10,089 bases of DNA. It comes from Halovivax sp. (GTDB taxonomy: Archaea; Halobacteriota; Halobacteria; Halobacteriales; Natrialbaceae). A program made the translations under genes and the position numbers. The notes beneath the pieces are model-generated. The model was not told the origin of the DNA, made no database searches, and saw only the letters and a list, made by a program, of their open reading frames with translations. Within the stretch, counting starts at the first letter, position 1. Every line of letters begins with the position of its first letter. Positions 1 through 5,968 of the stretch are shown one piece after another. The stretch covers positions 1 through 10,089 of the forward strand of contig SLIS01000070.1 in NCBI GenBank assembly GCA_007135505.1, read 5' to 3'.

Positions 1-140
1 CCGCTCGTCTTGTACGCCTTGATCCCGGTCGAGAGGAGGTCCTCGATGGCCTCTTCGCGGTTGACGAATTCGCCGCGTTCGACCATCTGGGCGATCTGCA
101 TCTCGAGATGTTCCGGGATAGTGAGCTCAACTTTCGGCAT
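1..140 (-). CDS. Ribbon-helix-helix (CopG-like) domain protein, 5' part only
   Basis: The gene reads leftward from ATG at 140 and runs off the window at base 1, leaving 46 complete codons. The visible protein starts MPKVELTIPEHLEMQIAQMV and continues with a charged helix, then NREEAIEDLLSTGIKAY. The layout of one short beta strand (VELTIP) followed by two amphipathic helices is that of ribbon-helix-helix DNA-binding N-termini, and small haloarchaeal proteins of this type are common. A role as a DNA-binding regulator is inferred from the fold only. Its target is unknown and the C-terminal part is out of view. The start is supported by a TATA-like box on the same strand about 28 nt upstream, which fits a leaderless transcript. 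It could also be an antitoxin, but no toxin partner is visible. Confidence 0.8.
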   Translation of the reverse strand, partial: MPKVELTIPEHLEMQIAQMVERGEFVNREEAIEDLLSTGIKAYKTS

Positions 141-164
141 CTGATTCGCGTTTCGGTGGAGGGG

Positions 165-172
165 TATTTAAG
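165..172 (-). promoter_or_regulatory. TATA-like box of the RHH gene
   Basis: On the - strand these bases read CTTAAATA, a good archaeal TATA match. Its centre lies about 28 nt from the ATG at 140, so the predicted transcript start falls at or next to the start codon. This fits a leaderless mRNA, as is common in haloarchaea. Confidence 0.6.
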
Positions 173-377
173 CCTGACGGGGATTCTACACGCCTGTATC
201 GCCCAGTCTGATGCGGTTTTCGCGGGCGTCTGGCGGGATCAGGGTCGGAAAATTCGACACGCGTCCCTCATTTATATCATGTTTCTATAACGCAACGGGT
301 AGGATCACATGGTGACCGCCCCGTGGATCGTTCGGGCCTATGCTCTCACCGAGGAACGCATCTCTCCGTCACCGACG

Positions 378-434
378 AAAAAATGATGGTTGCTGGTTCT
401 ACTCCACTGAATCGGATCGATGGGACTCGATCCG
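378..434 (-). terminator. Candidate terminator of the 99-residue membrane-protein gene
   Basis: Reading leftward past the stop codon at 439, a perfect 8-bp inverted repeat follows at once: CGGATCGA at 413-420 pairs with TCGATCCG at 427-434 around a 6-nt loop. About 30 nt further on, the - strand has six consecutive T (positions 383-378). Archaeal termination depends mainly on T-runs, so the T-run is the more likely signal. The hairpin may protect the 3' end or be chance. Confidence 0.35.
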
Positions 435-438
435 CTAT

Positions 439-738
439 TCAACTGTTGCCGATTACCGAGTCGATCGTCCGCTTGAGTGTGGTCCCCGGCTGGGTGAGGG
501 TATCGAGGCGCTGGCTCATCTTGCGCTGGTTGAAGTAACTCGCGAACGCCAGGATCGTCGGCGGCCAGAGGCCGACGAAGATTCCGCGTTCTTTATCGCC
601 TTTGAGGTAGTAAAAGTATAACGCCAGGCCCACTGACGCGCCCGCCGCCATCGCTGCGGGGCCCATTGCCTGTTCCCCCACCTCTTCGGCCGCCTCACCG
701 GATACCTCTCGTTCCTGAAGTTTTTGTCTTGTCGCCAT
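439..738 (-). CDS. Small two-helix membrane protein, function unknown
   Basis: The protein has 99 residues and I do not recognise a named family. An acidic soluble N-terminus (residues 1-24, with SGEAAEEVGEQ) is followed by a first hydrophobic segment at about 25-45 (Ala/Gly-rich, ending ALYFYYL). A short charged loop (KGDKERG) leads to a second segment at about 52-69 (IFVGLWPPTILAFASYF). A basic amphipathic tail at 70-99 contains NQRKMSQRLDTL. This fits a hairpin membrane protein with both ends probably in the cytoplasm. Its charge pattern and G/C-ending codons support a real gene over the overlapping frames on the opposite strand. It is divergent from the molybdopterin oxidoreductase. Only a weak TATA candidate (CATAAC near 771-776 on the - strand) precedes it. 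The tail could form a short coiled coil. Confidence 0.75.
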   Translation of the reverse strand: MATRQKLQEREVSGEAAEEVGEQAMGPAAMAAGASVGLALYFYYLKGDKERGIFVGLWPPTILAFASYFNQRKMSQRLDTLTQPGTTLKRTIDSVIGNS

Positions 739-944
739 ACAGGATCAACAGTCGGGCAGGGCCGACTTGGTTATGTGATGGATATCCGTTGGTGGGTTCG
801 AGTGAAACTGCGGCCGGAACTGTTTCACCGAGTTTCGGCAACCGGCCCCTCGCGCCAAATTCGTTATTACTGCCTCTGACAGAACGACTGCCTGCCGGAC
901 TGGCGACCGCCACACCTACGTTCTCGAATCTCTTGGACGAACAC
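739..944. promoter_or_regulatory. Divergent intergenic region upstream of the Mo enzyme
   Basis: These 206 bases separate two divergent genes and should hold both promoters. No clear TATA box lies at the leaderless distance from the ATG at 945. The nearest AT-rich patch is around 854-875 (CAAATTCGTTATTACTG), which would give a leader of about 50 nt. A reading frame in phase with the Mo enzyme extends left to 666, but its composition is not haloarchaeal and it overlaps the small membrane-protein gene. Confidence 0.4.
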
Positions 945-1535
945 ATGGACGACGTCACCGATCTCCACGAGGAGTTCGACGGGGAGCGACTGCCGCCGGG
1001 TCAGCGTGAGACCACTGCCTTTCCAGTCCTGAGCAAGGGTGAGACACCCGCCGTCGAACCAGCGGAGTGGTCGTTGCAAGTCTCCGGCGCCGTCGACTCC
1101 CCGCGGACGTTCTCCTGGGAGGAGTTTCGATCCCTGCCGACAGAAACCCAACGACAGGACTTTCACTGCGTGACGGGCTGGAGCCGGTTCGACTGTATGT
1201 TCACCGGGGTCTCGTTTCCCACGCTCGCCCAGGCGGTCGGCGTCTCCACGGACGCCGTTCACGTGCTGTTCTCGGCGGCCGACGGGTACACGACGGACCT
1301 GCCTCTGGAGGACTGTATGCGGGACGAAGTGCTCTTCACGTGGGAGCTGGACGGCGAGCTACTGCCCGATCCACACGGCGGTCCCGTCCGGGTCGTGACC
1401 CCCCACAAGTACGCCTACAAGGGTGCCAAGTGGGTTGACGGCGTGGCGTTCCTCACGGAACCGGAACTCGGCTTCTGGGAGAAACGCGGATACTCGGAGT
1501 CGGCGAACCCGTGGCACGAAGAGCGATATAGTTAG
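945..1535 (+). CDS. Sulfite-oxidase-like molybdopterin oxidoreductase (COG2041 type), cytoplasmic
   Basis: This 196-residue protein matches the Mo-pterin-binding core of the sulfite oxidase/YedY superfamily. The key motif is DFHCVTGWSRFD at residues 72-83, whose Cys75 is the expected molybdenum ligand. A TPHKYAYKGAKWVDGVAFL stretch at 152-170 is typical of the pterin-binding part. The C-terminus (FWEKRGY, then NPWHEERYS) is the usual end of archaeal single-domain members. It lacks a twin-arginine signal, a heme domain and the dimerisation domain of true sulfite oxidases, so it should be cytoplasmic with an unknown electron partner. The ATG at 945 was chosen because homologous-looking, acidic sequence starts there; the in-frame extension back to 666 looks non-coding. 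The substrate cannot be inferred. menF follows after 32 nt, so co-transcription is possible. Confidence 0.85.
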   Translation: MDDVTDLHEEFDGERLPPGQRETTAFPVLSKGETPAVEPAEWSLQVSGAVDSPRTFSWEEFRSLPTETQRQDFHCVTGWSRFDCMFTGVSFPTLAQAVGVSTDAVHVLFSAADGYTTDLPLEDCMRDEVLFTWELDGELLPDPHGGPVRVVTPHKYAYKGAKWVDGVAFLTEPELGFWEKRGYSESANPWHEERYS

Positions 1536-1567
1536 GCTGAAGGTGGCTCCGGACCGAGCACGTATCG

Positions 1568-2929
1568 ATGGAGCGACCCCTCGGTGGGCGGGCAGTACCG
1601 TCGGAATCGAGACCCGAACCGAAGGCACTCGAAAGTCGCAGCTGTGAACTATCGGACGTCCCCTTCGCTGCCGTCTTTCAGGTGGCATCGTCGGACGATT
1701 CGACACCAGTGTCGAACTGGCACTCACCCGGCGGCGTCGACATCGCCGGGCTCGGCGCCGTCGCCGCCCTCACGACGACCGGGACCGAGCGATTCCGAGC
1801 GATTCGATCGCAGGCCGAAGCCGTCTTCGAGCGCCTGTCACACCACGGTCCGACCGTCGCGAGACCTCGTGCAGTCGGTGGGTTCGCATTTCACGACCAG
1901 TGGACTGACACTGACGCTGACGACCCGTCCGTCTGGGACGGTTTCGGCGACGGGTCGTTCGTCGTCCCCAGGGTGCAACTCACCCGATCCGGGGACCGAA
2001 CCTGGCTCACCGTCGCTGGCCCCGAGGGTGACGTCGGAGCGAGGCTCGAAACCTGGCGCTCCCGTCTCGTGAACCGATCGAGCGATTCCGTGAGGGCAGA
2101 CTCACCGACGATCGTCGACTCGACGCGGTCGACGGATCGCGAGACCTGGATGACCCAGATCGAGCGGGCGCTCGGCGACATCGAGACGACGCCCCTCGAG
2201 AAGGTCGTCCTCGCGCAGGCAGTGACCAACACGCTTGCCCGTCCGGTCGGGATCGAGGCGACGCTGTCACAGTTACGGCGTCAGTATCCGGATTGTTACA
2301 CGTTTGCGCTCGACGGCATCGGTTCCGCGACGTTCTTCGGCGCCCCGCCCGAACGCCTCGTTGCGAAAACTGACCGGACGCTCCGGACCGAAGCGCTCGC
2401 CGGGTCGGTCCCCCGCGGCGAGACGTCCGCAGCAGACGACCAGTTCGCCGCGGAGTTACGGACCAGCGAGAAACTGGACAGCGAACACCGGCTGGTCGTC
2501 GAGGCGATTCGCTCCCAGCTGGCCTCGGTTTCGTCGTCGATCGACGTCGGGAATCGGCGCATCCGCCGGCTCGCCACGATTCAACACCTTCAGACGCCAA
2601 TTACGGCGACGCTCGCCGGGAACCGACACGTCCTCGACATCGTCGACTCACTCCACCCGACGCCGGCCGTCGGTGGCGTGCCACAGGAACGGGCGTGTGA
2701 AACCATCCGCTCGATCGAGTCGTTCGACCGTGGCTGGTACGCCGCTCCCGTGGGCTGGTTCGACGCGAACGGTGACGGAGAGTTTGCCGTCGCGATTCGC
2801 TCAGCTGTTACCCGAGAGCGAGCTGTCACGCTGTTCGCTGGAAACGGGATCGTCGCGGGTAGCGAACCCGACGTCGAGTGGGACGAAGTCGAACTGAAAC
2901 TCAGACCGATTCTCGAGGCACTCGGATGA
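1568..2929 (+). CDS. menF: Isochorismate synthase MenF
   Basis: The enzyme converts chorismate to isochorismate in the cytoplasm, the first committed step of menaquinone synthesis. The protein has 453 residues, normal for the family. The variable N-terminal half (about 1-190) precedes the chorismate-binding domain. There, PLEKVVLAQAV carries Lys212, the expected general base, and FFGAPPERLV and TEALAGS (Glu275) follow. LHPTPAVGG lies at 362-370, then GWYAAPVGW, AIRSA and GNGIV, and the end has EWDEVELKL with acidic magnesium ligands. The TEALAGS and LHPTPAVGG pattern fits isochorismate synthase better than anthranilate synthase, and the neighbouring menD settles it. The ATG at 1568 gives the usual N-terminal length but has no obvious ribosome binding site. 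Its stop overlaps the menD start (ATGA), so translational coupling is likely. Confidence 0.93.
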   Translation: MERPLGGRAVPSESRPEPKALESRSCELSDVPFAAVFQVASSDDSTPVSNWHSPGGVDIAGLGAVAALTTTGTERFRAIRSQAEAVFERLSHHGPTVARPRAVGGFAFHDQWTDTDADDPSVWDGFGDGSFVVPRVQLTRSGDRTWLTVAGPEGDVGARLETWRSRLVNRSSDSVRADSPTIVDSTRSTDRETWMTQIERALGDIETTPLEKVVLAQAVTNTLARPVGIEATLSQLRRQYPDCYTFALDGIGSATFFGAPPERLVAKTDRTLRTEALAGSVPRGETSAADDQFAAELRTSEKLDSEHRLVVEAIRSQLASVSSSIDVGNRRIRRLATIQHLQTPITATLAGNRHVLDIVDSLHPTPAVGGVPQERACETIRSIESFDRGWYAAPVGWFDANGDGEFAVAIRSAVTRERAVTLFAGNGIVAGSEPDVEWDEVELKLRPILEALG

Positions 2930-4776
2930 CCGCACCGAATCGATCGACTCTGTGGGGCGAGCTCCTCGTCGAGGAACTGATCGCCGGCGGCTTGGACGCC
3001 GTCTGCATCGCGCCGGGGAGCCGATCGACGCCCTTGACCCTGGCCTTCGATGCACACCCAGGTGTCGAGGTCTATTCGCACCTCGACGAGCGCTCGGCCG
3101 CCTACTTCGCCCTCGGCCGGAGCCGCCGGACGGGGGAACCGACCGCGCTCGTCTGCACGTCGGGCACCGCCGTCGCGAACTTTCACCCGGCCGTGGTCGA
3201 GGCCGACCAGGGCCGCGTTCCCATGCTGGTCCTCACGGCGGACCGACCGCCGGAGCTGCGAGACAGCGGTGCCAACCAGACGATCGATCAGCGCAACATA
3301 TACGGTTCAGCCGTTCGCTGGAGCGTCGACCTCCCCGAACCGGCTCCGGTCGAGCGAACGGTCAGGAGTCTCCGAACGACGGCCGCTCGCGCGCTCGCGA
3401 AGACCAAAACTCCGCCGGCCGGCCCGGTCCACCTGAACTGCCCATTTGCCAAACCGCTCGAACCGACGATGGACGGAGCCGACGGGGAACGGACGGACTC
3501 GATCGACGCGGATCCTTCCACGGCTACGGACCCGGTCCCGGGGGCGTCGTCCGTCCCGGCGGACTTCGCGGACACGCCGGCCGGTCGCGGCCGCGACGGC
3601 CCGTTCGTCTCGACGACGGTCGGACGACCGGTCGCTGACGACGAGGAAGTTACCGACCTGGCGACCGCTTTGGGATCGGCGGATCGGCCCTTGTTCGTGA
3701 TCGGACCACTCGATCCTACCACGCTCGCGGACGACGGGAACTGGCAGGCCCGGCTCGTCGAGCTTGCCGAACGACTCGGCGCGCCGGTGCTGGCGGATCC
3801 ACTTTCCGATCTCAGATACGGGCCAGCTGCCCGATCGTCGATCGTCTGTAGCGCATACGACGCCTACGTCGAAGCTCTCGCGTTCGATCCGGACGTCGTG
3901 GTCCGGCTGGGCGACGCTCCCACGTCGAAAGCGCTCGCACACGCGCTCCTGGATGCGGACGCGACCCAGTACATCGTCGACCCGGCGGGGAGCTGGCGCG
4001 AGTCGACGTTCACGGCAACGAACCTGATCGTCACGGATCCGGTCTGGCTCGTGAGTCGACTTGTCGATACGCTCGTGGACGAAACGGAGCCGACCGCTGC
4101 CCGAGGCGATTGGGTAGGCCGCTTCCTCGGGGCGGAATCGATCGCGGAGCGAGTTCTCGAGGAGGCGATCGAACCCGAAACGTTCGCGGTGAAGCCCTTC
4201 GAAGGGGCAATCCTCTCGACGGTGCTCGGGACGGCACCGGATCCCTCGACGGTCTTCGTTTCGAACAGTATGCCGATTCGGGACGCGGATCGGTTCGGCC
4301 GATCGCGCGACGCGAAACTCACCGTCCTCGCGAACCGGGGTGCCAGCGGCATCGACGGTATCGTGAGCACGGCCCTCGGTGCCGGCAGCGTCGACGACGA
4401 CCCGCTCACGCTCGTAACCGGCGATCTGGCGTGTTATCACGACTCGAACGGATTACTCGCGATCGATCGCTGCGGGGTCGACGTCACGATCGTCGTGATC
4501 CACAACGACGGCGGCGGGATCTTCCATGCGCTGCCGATCGAAGACCACGAGCCACCGTTTACCGAGCAGTTCAAGACTCCCCACGGGCTCGATTTCGCCC
4601 CCCTGGCGGAGCTGTACGGCCTCTCGTACGAATCTGTCGAACCAGCAGGGTTCGAACGCGCGTATCGTCGCGCCATAGACGAACCCGGCTCGCACCTCGT
4701 CGCCGTTCGGTTCGACGCGGAGTCGAGTCACCGGCGCCGGGAGTGGTTGGCCGATCAGGTTGCCGAACGTCTGTAA
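2926..4776 (+). CDS. menD: SEPHCHC synthase MenD (thiamine diphosphate enzyme)
   Basis: MenD joins 2-oxoglutarate (as a ThDP-bound succinic semialdehyde carbanion) to isochorismate, giving SEPHCHC. With the ATG that overlaps the menF stop, the protein has 616 residues, a little longer than the bacterial enzymes. The N-terminal Pyr domain shows PGSRSTPLTLA (30-40), DERSAAYFALG with Glu55 (the same number as the ThDP-activating Glu of E. coli MenD), CTSGTAVANFHPAVVEA, LTADRPPELRD and GANQTIDQRNIYG. The C-terminal PP domain has SNSMPIRDAD, LANRGASGIDG, and the magnesium/ThDP motif GDL at 499-501 ending in NDGGGIF at 527-533. A Ser/Thr/Pro/Asp-rich stretch at about 183-245 lies between the domains. 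An alternative upstream start in this frame at 2878 would lie inside menF and is unlikely. Confidence 0.95.
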   Translation: MTAPNRSTLWGELLVEELIAGGLDAVCIAPGSRSTPLTLAFDAHPGVEVYSHLDERSAAYFALGRSRRTGEPTALVCTSGTAVANFHPAVVEADQGRVPMLVLTADRPPELRDSGANQTIDQRNIYGSAVRWSVDLPEPAPVERTVRSLRTTAARALAKTKTPPAGPVHLNCPFAKPLEPTMDGADGERTDSIDADPSTATDPVPGASSVPADFADTPAGRGRDGPFVSTTVGRPVADDEEVTDLATALGSADRPLFVIGPLDPTTLADDGNWQARLVELAERLGAPVLADPLSDLRYGPAARSSIVCSAYDAYVEALAFDPDVVVRLGDAPTSKALAHALLDADATQYIVDPAGSWRESTFTATNLIVTDPVWLVSRLVDTLVDETEPTAARGDWVGRFLGAESIAERVLEEAIEPETFAVKPFEGAILSTVLGTAPDPSTVFVSNSMPIRDADRFGRSRDAKLTVLANRGASGIDGIVSTALGAGSVDDDPLTLVTGDLACYHDSNGLLAIDRCGVDVTIVVIHNDGGGIFHALPIEDHEPPFTEQFKTPHGLDFAPLAELYGLSYESVEPAGFERAYRRAIDEPGSHLVAVRFDAESSHRRREWLADQVAERL

Positions 4777-4818
4777 GCGATCGCCGCCCGCCGAAACGGG
4801 TTGCAGTATCCTCCCTCG

Positions 4819-5883
4819 TCACGGACTGAGTGCCCACCACACGGCGACGGCATACCCGAAGGGCGTCCAGAACGCGGCGAGGAGGGCCAGCCACAGTAAC
4901 GATCCCGGGGGAACCGCCCCGGACACACTCAGTCCGGCGGGTACGAGCAAACTCCAGAGGCCGAACGTCGCGAGCGCGACTCGGGGGAACGTCAGGAGGT
5001 AACCGACGAGGACGAGCGTACAACCACCGACGATCGCGTTCACGACGAGGGGCAACGCGGGGGTCAGCGACGCGATGACGAACAGCGGATACGTCAGCGA
5101 GAGTCCGCCAATCGCGATCAGCGTCTGGTGGTCTAACTCGCGATACGGCGGTGTGAGTTCCACGTCGCCGGTCCAGTTGTGGACCGCGAAGTCGCCTGCA
5201 CGTGTCTCCCTCGAGTGTGACCCGTCACCGGTGGTCGTCGTTTCCGTCCAGCCGGTCGTCGTGCGTGTCTCGTCTAGCGTACTCGAATGGGTCCCTCTAG
5301 CTGTGGTCGAACGGGTCGCTTCAGCTGCGGTCGACGTCGATGGTGTCGTCCGCGTCCGGTGTCCGAAACTGACTCTCTCGTGCCGTGCGGACGTGTCGTC
5401 ATCGTGTCCGAAGAACCACTCGCCTGACGCTGTCCGGCGGTGTCGGCGGGCCCGCTGTCGAGCGTGGTGACTCGGACCATCGTCGTCGACGCCCGCCGTA
5501 CCGTCGCTCCACGTCGTTGAATCGGTCGGGTGATAGGCCGTCTTCCCGTCGGAATCCGGGCCGTGATGATCGTCGTCGCTCGCTCGATCGGTCGCGGCTC
5601 CGTCGTCCCCGGCGGCTGACGAATCCGTCGAGGTGGTAGAGGACGGGCCCACCGCTTCCCTTCGGCAGTACGCGTCGTGACCGAGTCGATCGTATCGCGC
5701 CCGCTCGGCCGGGTCGCCGAGGACTGCTTCGGCGTCGCACACGCGCTTGAACGTCTCTGCCGCGTCCGGAGCGTCGTTTCGATCGGGATGGGTCTCGAGG
5801 ACGCGCTCGCGATAGGCACGCTGGATCTCGTCGCCGGCCGCGTCCTGTGACACGTTCAGGACGTCGTAGTACGTTTCACCCAT
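4819..5883 (-). CDS. J-domain protein with four-helix membrane tail
   Basis: The 354-residue protein starts with a J domain at about 4-70: YYDVLNVSQDAAGDEIQRAY, then the HPD tripeptide at 32-34 (HPDRN) and AVLGDPAERARYDRLG. HPD is needed to stimulate Hsp70 (DnaK) ATPase, so it is probably an active co-chaperone. It lacks the Gly/Phe region, zinc finger and C-terminal beta domains of DnaJ. Residues about 75-235 are low in complexity, rich in Ser, Thr, Asp and His, and probably disordered. Four hydrophobic segments follow at about 255-275, 278-299, 302-323 and 328-351, ending near the C-terminus. This places the J domain in the cytoplasm on a membrane anchor. Its client is unknown. It converges on menD (42-nt gap) and diverges from the amidohydrolase, so it is not in the men operons. 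Confidence 0.9.
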   Translation of the reverse strand: MGETYYDVLNVSQDAAGDEIQRAYRERVLETHPDRNDAPDAAETFKRVCDAEAVLGDPAERARYDRLGHDAYCRREAVGPSSTTSTDSSAAGDDGAATDRASDDDHHGPDSDGKTAYHPTDSTTWSDGTAGVDDDGPSHHARQRARRHRRTASGEWFFGHDDDTSARHERVSFGHRTRTTPSTSTAAEATRSTTARGTHSSTLDETRTTTGWTETTTTGDGSHSRETRAGDFAVHNWTGDVELTPPYRELDHQTLIAIGGLSLTYPLFVIASLTPALPLVVNAIVGGCTLVLVGYLLTFPRVALATFGLWSLLVPAGLSVSGAVPPGSLLWLALLAAFWTPFGYAVAVWWALSP

Positions 5884-5911
5884 CCGGTTTCAGACGAGTT
5901 TATTTCCAATC

Positions 5912-5920
5912 ATAATAAGT
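5912..5920 (-). promoter_or_regulatory. TATA-like box of the J-domain gene
   Basis: On the - strand this reads ACTTATTAT. It is centred about 33 nt upstream of the ATG at 5883, fitting a leaderless or very short leader transcript. A second AT-rich patch (AAATAAAC on the - strand, about 5896-5904) is too close to the start to be the TATA box of this gene. Confidence 0.5.
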
Positions 5921-5934
5921 GGTCCGGGCCCCGA

Positions 5935-5943
5935 ATTTATTTT
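5935..5943 (+). promoter_or_regulatory. TATA-like box of the amidohydrolase gene
   Basis: The sequence ATTTATTTT lies about 30 nt upstream of the ATG at 5969, which supports that start over an in-frame TTG at 5942 that overlaps the box itself. It is about 20 nt from the TATA box of the opposite gene, so the two promoters lie almost back to back in an 85-bp gap. Confidence 0.55.
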
Positions 5944-5968
5944 GTCACTGGTTCCCTCTGAGCCGACT

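Larger units (their letters stand above)
141..438. other. Non-coding stretch between two leftward genes
   Basis: No convincing gene lies in these 298 bases. The short reading frames here lack haloarchaeal codon bias and have Arg- or Ser-rich compositions unlike real proteins of this organism. The stretch holds the TATA box of the RHH gene at its left end and an AT-rich island at about 267-290 with TTTATATCAT and TTTCTATAA. A 25-codon mini-ORF (309-386) cannot be judged. A perfect 8-bp hairpin (413-434) and a run of six A (378-383) sit near the right end, just past the stop of the small membrane-protein gene. Confidence 0.5.

Noticed and set aside
666..944. N-terminal extension of the Mo oxidoreductase by 93 residues
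   Set aside because: The extension is Pro/Leu/Ser-rich with few acidic residues, unlike haloarchaeal proteins. It is no export signal (no twin-arginine motif) and overlaps the opposite gene. The family starts near the ATG at 945.
3307..4440. Long leftward reading frame (377 codons) opposite menD
   Set aside because: It is the antisense shadow of a gene with complete MenD motifs. Its product is extremely rich in Arg and has no domain I recognise.
4777..4818. Terminator between the convergent menD and J-domain genes
   Set aside because: There is only a 4-bp CCCG/CGGG stem (4787-4800) and no T-run on either strand, too little to call.
5163..5650. Thr/Ser/Asp-rich part of the J-domain gene as a possible tandem repeat
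   Set aside because: The stretch is compositionally biased (runs of Thr, Asp and His codons), but I found no regular repeat unit. A disordered linker explains it.
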